From contig CAYZBM010000042.1 in NCBI GenBank assembly GCA_964476705.1, forward strand, positions 1-17,390: a stretch of DNA of 17,390 nt. The letters are read 5' to 3'. Shown here piece after piece: positions 14,691 to 17,390 of this stretch. Under the pieces are notes generated by a model that saw nothing but the letters and a program-made list of their open reading frames with translations, had not been told where the DNA came from and did no database searches. The position numbers and the translations under genes were made by a program. Origin of the DNA: CAYZBM01 sp964476705 (GTDB lineage Bacteria; Pseudomonadota; Alphaproteobacteria; Rickettsiales; UBA6187). The first letter of the stretch is position 1. Every line of letters starts with the position of its first letter.

Positions 14691-15401
14691 TTACGCAGCG
14701 GCTGCAGCTGAAGATAAATTAGAAGAATCTAATTTTATACCAACACCCATAGTCGAGCTTAAACTTATACGTTTAATATAATTACCTTTAACACCTGTCG
14801 GCTTTGCATTTTGTATTGCTTGAATAAAAAATAATATATTTTCTAAAATAGCACTATCTGCAAATGATAATTTGCCAACACCAGCATGAATTATACCAAA
14901 TTTATCAGCTTTATATTCAACCTGACCACCTTTAGCATCTTTTACTGCCTTAGCTATATCATTAGTCACTGTACCTAATTTTGGATTAGGCATAAGACCT
15001 TTTGGCCCAAGAATCCTAGCTACTTGTCCAATTTTTGCCATCATGTCAGGAGTTGCAATAACCCGGTCAAAATTAATTTTACCAGCTTTTACTTCTTCGA
15101 TAAAATCATCATCTCCAACAATATCAGCACCAGCTTTTTTAGCTTCGTCAGCTTTTAAACCTTTAGCAAATACAGCAACTCTTACAGTTTTGCCAGTTCC
15201 ATTTGGTAAAGACAATAATCCTCTTACCATTTGGTCAGCATGCCTAGGATCTACACCTAAATTCATATAAACCTCAACAGTTTGATCAAACTTAGTTGCA
15301 GTACCTGATTTTAGTAGAACAAGAGCCTCATCAACTGAGTAAGCTTTTTCTCTATCAAGCTTTTCATAAGCTGCTTTTAATCTTTTACCAAGTTTCGCCA
15401 T
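14691..15401 (-). CDS. rplA: 50S ribosomal protein L1
   Basis: L1 forms the mobile stalk at the E site and in many bacteria represses its own rplK-rplA message. The 236-residue product carries the family core DRVIATPDMMAKIGQVARIL followed by GPKGLMPNPKLGTVT at about 132-146, and the C-terminal TGVKGNYIKRISLSSTMG-type segment. The length is normal for the family. The ATG has AAAGGAA about eight bases upstream. It follows rplK after 77 bases and is followed closely by rplJ, so the four ribosomal protein genes are likely one transcript. Confidence 0.98.
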   Translation of the reverse strand: MAKLGKRLKAAYEKLDREKAYSVDEALVLLKSGTATKFDQTVEVYMNLGVDPRHADQMVRGLLSLPNGTGKTVRVAVFAKGLKADEAKKAGADIVGDDDFIEEVKAGKINFDRVIATPDMMAKIGQVARILGPKGLMPNPKLGTVTNDIAKAVKDAKGGQVEYKADKFGIIHAGVGKLSFADSAILENILFFIQAIQNAKPTGVKGNYIKRISLSSTMGVGIKLDSSNLSSAAAAA

Positions 15402-15478
15402 TTGCTATATTCCTTTAACTATATTCTTTAAATATTCTTTAAATTTATCTATATATTTCTATATATTAATTTGATTAC

Positions 15479-15916
15479 TTACTTCTCATCATTAACAACT
15501 TCAAGTCCCATTGAACGGGCAGTTCCTGCAAGCATACTAAGCGCCGCATCAATGTCCGAAGCATTCATATCAACTATTTTTTGCTCAGCAATCTTTCTTA
15601 ATTGTGAATGAGTAATTTTTCCAACATTAACTTTACCAGTTTCTTTAGAACCACTTTTAATATTTGCGGCTTCTTTAATCCAATATGAAGATGGCGGAGT
15701 TTTTGTTTCAATAGAAAAACTTTTATCTACATAAACCGTAATAATAACTGGAATTGGTGATCCCGGCTTCATACTTTGAGTTTTAGCATTAAATTGCTTA
15801 CAAAACTCCATAATGTTAACACCTCTTTGTCCTAAAGCAGGTCCTACTGGGGGAGCTGGATTCGCTTGTCCTGCTGGAACTTGTAACTTAACATAAGTTT
15901 GTATTTTCTTCTTCAT
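15479..15916 (-). CDS. rplK: 50S ribosomal protein L11
   Basis: L11 binds the GTPase-associated centre of 23S rRNA. At 145 residues it is of normal length. The N-terminal QVPAGQANPAPPVGPALGQR segment and the C-terminal RNA-binding domain with MNASDIDAALSMLAGTARSM (L11 signature) are clear. AAGGTGAT precedes the ATG. It starts 81 bases after nusG; this spacer is AT-rich and shows no terminator. Confidence 0.98.
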   Translation of the reverse strand: MKKKIQTYVKLQVPAGQANPAPPVGPALGQRGVNIMEFCKQFNAKTQSMKPGSPIPVIITVYVDKSFSIETKTPPSSYWIKEAANIKSGSKETGKVNVGKITHSQLRKIAEQKIVDMNASDIDAALSMLAGTARSMGLEVVNDEK

Positions 15917-15997
15917 TTTTTTTAATCACCTTCAACTTGAATTAGCTTTAAAAATTAATATTAACTTAAATTAGATCCTAAAATTAGGCAACGATCA

Positions 15998-16528
15998 TTA
16001 TTCTTTTTCTACTTGAGCAAATTCAAGCTCAACCGGAGTACTTCTACCAAATATAGAAACTGAAACTTTTAATCTTGCTTTCTCTTCATCAACCGCCTCA
16101 ACTACACCAACAAAAGATTCAAAAGGACCGTCGATAATTCTAACTGTTTCACCCATTTCAAAAGAAACAATATGTTTAGGCTTATCAACACCCTCTTTCA
16201 TTTGTCTTAAAATTCTAGTTATCTCTGCCTCTGAAATTTCTTGTGGTCTACCTTTACTACCCAAAAAACCATTAACTTTTGGCACAGATTTAATAATTTG
16301 CCAGGATTTATCATCCATTTGCATTTTAATCAAGATATATCCAGGGAAAAATTTACGCTCTGTATTTACTTTTTTTCCTTTTTTAACTTCAACAATAGCT
16401 TCAACTGGCACGATCATCTCTTGGATGCGCTCCATTATACCACCACGTTCAGCAGCCTCTTTAACTGCCTGAGCAACTTTTTTTTCATGGCCAGAATGCG
16501 CCTGTAATATATACCAGCTAAATATCAA
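15998..16528 (-). CDS. nusG: Transcription termination/antitermination factor NusG
   Basis: NusG binds the RNA polymerase clamp, suppresses pausing and links transcription to Rho or the ribosome. The 176-residue product has the NGN domain (about 1-110: WYILQAHSGHEKKVA, FFPGYILIKMQMDD) and the KOW domain (about 122-160: ETVRIIDGPFESFVGVVEAV). I choose a TTG start at 16526-16528, one base after the secE stop, because AGGAG lies eight bases before it and no ATG fits the conserved N-terminus. Coupling to secE is likely. Confidence 0.97.
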   Translation of the reverse strand: MIFSWYILQAHSGHEKKVAQAVKEAAERGGIMERIQEMIVPVEAIVEVKKGKKVNTERKFFPGYILIKMQMDDKSWQIIKSVPKVNGFLGSKGRPQEISEAEITRILRQMKEGVDKPKHIVSFEMGETVRIIDGPFESFVGVVEAVDEEKARLKVSVSIFGRSTPVELEFAQVEKE

Positions 16529-16529
16529 T

Positions 16530-16730
16530 TTATATACTCCTAAAACCTAAGACTGCTTCAATAACATTAAAAATAACTATATCAGCTAGCCAGAAAAATC
16601 CCGCTGCAACTAAAATCATAACTAGAACTATAGCTGCAGAAGACAAAGTATCACGTCTAGTACCCCAAGTTACCTTTAAAGCTTCTTGTTTAACCTGACG
16701 AAAAAAATCTAATGGTGATGTTTTACTCAT
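16530..16730 (-). CDS. secE: Preprotein translocase subunit SecE
   Basis: SecE clamps SecY in the SecYEG channel of the inner membrane. The 66-residue product is the short single-helix form common outside enterobacteria: an amphipathic stretch DFFRQVKQEALKVTW (about 8-22) followed by one membrane helix (about 31-60). Its place before nusG is conserved in bacteria. The ATG is preceded by an A-run without a clear Shine-Dalgarno. The 162-bp spacer back to the tRNA is AT-rich, with only weak promoter-like matches. Confidence 0.96.
   Translation of the reverse strand: MSKTSPLDFFRQVKQEALKVTWGTRRDTLSSAAIVLVMILVAAGFFWLADIVIFNVIEAVLGFRSI
16537..16541 (-). promoter_or_regulatory. nusG: Ribosome binding site deciding the nusG TTG start
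   Basis: AGGAG on the minus strand, eight bases before TTG and lying within the last codons of secE. It is the best such motif near this gene. Confidence 0.75.
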
Positions 16731-16875
16731 TTTTTTTCAAAAATCAACAATTTCTATACAAAATTAAACAAAATAGTTAAATAAGTACTCTAAGAGCTTA
16801 TATTAACCGATAATTTACTCTAACATCAATTTAAGCTTACGCAAAAATAAACATCAAATTCCTTCTAATCTCCTT

Positions 16876-16895
16876 CCATCCTTTTTCAAGAATGG
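16876..16895 (-). other. GAAA-tetraloop hairpin overlapping the tRNA-Trp CCA end
   Basis: On the minus strand CCATTCTT and AAGGATGG form an eight-base-pair stem (one G-U) closed by a GAAA tetraloop. The first three bases are the encoded CCA of the tRNA. No T-run follows, so this looks like a processing or stabilising structure rather than a terminator. It could also be chance. Confidence 0.4.
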
Positions 16896-16968
16896 CAGGA
16901 GCGAGAGGCATCGAACCCCCAACCCCCGGTATTGGAGACCGGTGCGATACCAAATTAGATACTCTCGT
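16893..16968 (-). tRNA. trpT: tRNA-Trp (anticodon CCA), atypical
   Basis: A 76-base tRNA including encoded CCA. The anticodon arm is perfect: CCGGT / ACCGG around loop CTCCAAT, anticodon CCA. The T-arm is GGGGG / CCTCT with two G-U pairs and loop TTCGATG. Other parts are poor: the acceptor ACGAGAG / CGCTCCT has two mismatches (2-71 C-C, 6-67 A-G), and the D-stem TCTA / TCGC has two mismatches of four; position 10 is T rather than G and position 15 is T rather than a purine. The position between tuf and secE is the one expected for tRNA-Trp in Rickettsiales. It may be functional but divergent, or decaying, or affected by sequence error. Confidence 0.8.
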
Positions 16969-17006
16969 AAAGAAAAATTATAAATAATTTATTAAAGAGT
17001 AGGACT

Positions 17007-17031
17007 GAAACTAGATAAAATAACTAGTCTC
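17007..17031 (-). other. Hairpin between tuf and tRNA-Trp
   Basis: On the minus strand GAGACTAG pairs with CTAGTTTC (one G-U) around a nine-base loop, 22 bases past the tuf stop. No T-run follows directly, so it is more likely an RNA processing or stability element separating the tuf message from the tRNA than a true terminator. Confidence 0.4.
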
Positions 17032-17052
17032 AAAACCCAATAATATTTCTAA

Positions 17053-17390
17053 TTACTGAACAATTTTTGTAACAACACCAGCACCAACTGTTCTACCACC
17101 TTCACGGATCGCAAAACGTAAACCTTCAGTCATTGCGATTGGCGCAATTAAAACAACGGTCAATTTTGCATTATCTCCAGGCATAATCATCTCAACACCA
17201 TCTGGTAATATAATTTCACCAGTTACGTCTGTTGTTCTGAAATAGAATTGTGGGCGATATTTAGCAAAGAACGGAGTATGTCTACCACCTTCTTCTTTAC
17301 TTAATACGTAAACTTCAGCTTCAAATTTCACGTGCGGAGTAATTGAACCAGGTTTCGCCAAAACTTGACCACGTTCAACTTCTTCTCTTT
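17053..17390 (-). CDS. tuf: Elongation factor Tu, C-terminal part (partial)
   Basis: EF-Tu delivers aminoacyl-tRNA to the ribosome. The last 112 codons or so, with the stop, lie in the window; the 5' part is beyond the right edge, and the frame is open to base 17390. The sequence covers the end of domain 2 and domain 3: ERGQVLAKPGSI, YRPQFYFRTTDVTG, MIMPGDN, and LRFAIREGGRTVGAGVV. A TTG near 17359-17361 is an internal leucine codon, not a start. The gene is followed by tRNA-Trp and secE. Confidence 0.98.
   Translation of the reverse strand, partial: REEVERGQVLAKPGSITPHVKFEAEVYVLSKEEGGRHTPFFAKYRPQFYFRTTDVTGEIILPDGVEMIMPGDNAKLTVVLIAPIAMTEGLRFAIREGGRTVGAGVVTKIVQ

Noticed and set aside
16241..16507. 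Plus-strand open frame opposite nusG
   Set aside because: Opposite strand of a conserved gene, Phe/Asn-rich low-complexity translation.
16741..16860. Promoter before secE (TTGATG with TAATAT at 18 bases)
   Set aside because: Both hexamers match consensus at only four of six bases in a very AT-rich spacer; not distinguishable from chance.

Overview
The window is an AT-rich stretch of an alphaproteobacterial chromosome, most likely from Rickettsiales. I infer this from the gene content and order, the low GC of the spacers, the sequence character of RpoB, RpoC and EF-Tu, the many short palindromic repeats between genes, and a tetratricopeptide-repeat gene coupled to ispE, a pairing common in alphaproteobacteria. 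rpoB and rpoC are separate genes here, which argues against the Wolbachia branch, where they are fused. An intact ispE argues against the genus Rickettsia itself, which is reported to have lost the MEP isoprenoid pathway. A relative within or near Rickettsiaceae is my best guess; I cannot assign a genus from sequence reading alone.

Layout. 1-185: repeat-rich spacer. 186-2734 (minus strand): a secreted TPR protein followed by ispE, overlapping by one base. 2836-3936 (plus strand): rlmN, the 23S rRNA/tRNA A2503/A37 methyltransferase. 3937-5048: an accessory island made of several short terminal-inverted-repeat elements, a coiled-coil membrane-anchored protein with 11-residue repeats (DUF1640-like), the rpoC terminator and a 121-bp MITE-like element. 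5049-17390 (minus strand): the transcription/translation superoperon, in transcription order tuf (partial), tRNA-Trp, secE, nusG, rplK, rplA, rplJ, rplL, rpoB, rpoC.

The large cluster makes the core gene-expression machinery: elongation factor Tu, a translocon subunit, the NusG transcription factor, the ribosomal stalk and L1 region (L11, L1, L10, L7/L12), and the two largest RNA polymerase subunits. A strong hairpin between rplL and rpoB is a good candidate for an attenuator or processing site.

The less ordinary content is in the repeats. A 109-bp sequence occurs twice without a mismatch (1-109 and 4145-4253), in direct orientation around ispE, the TPR gene and rlmN. A second family forms a 121-bp palindromic element downstream of rpoC, with a truncated inverted copy on the other side of the DUF1640-like gene. 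A third, about 70-bp family with TATAGTAGAT ends abuts or interrupts the second and appears to supply the stop codon of ispE. The tRNA-Trp also has an unusually poor D-stem and acceptor stem. I see no CRISPR array, no complete transposase gene and no obvious defence system.
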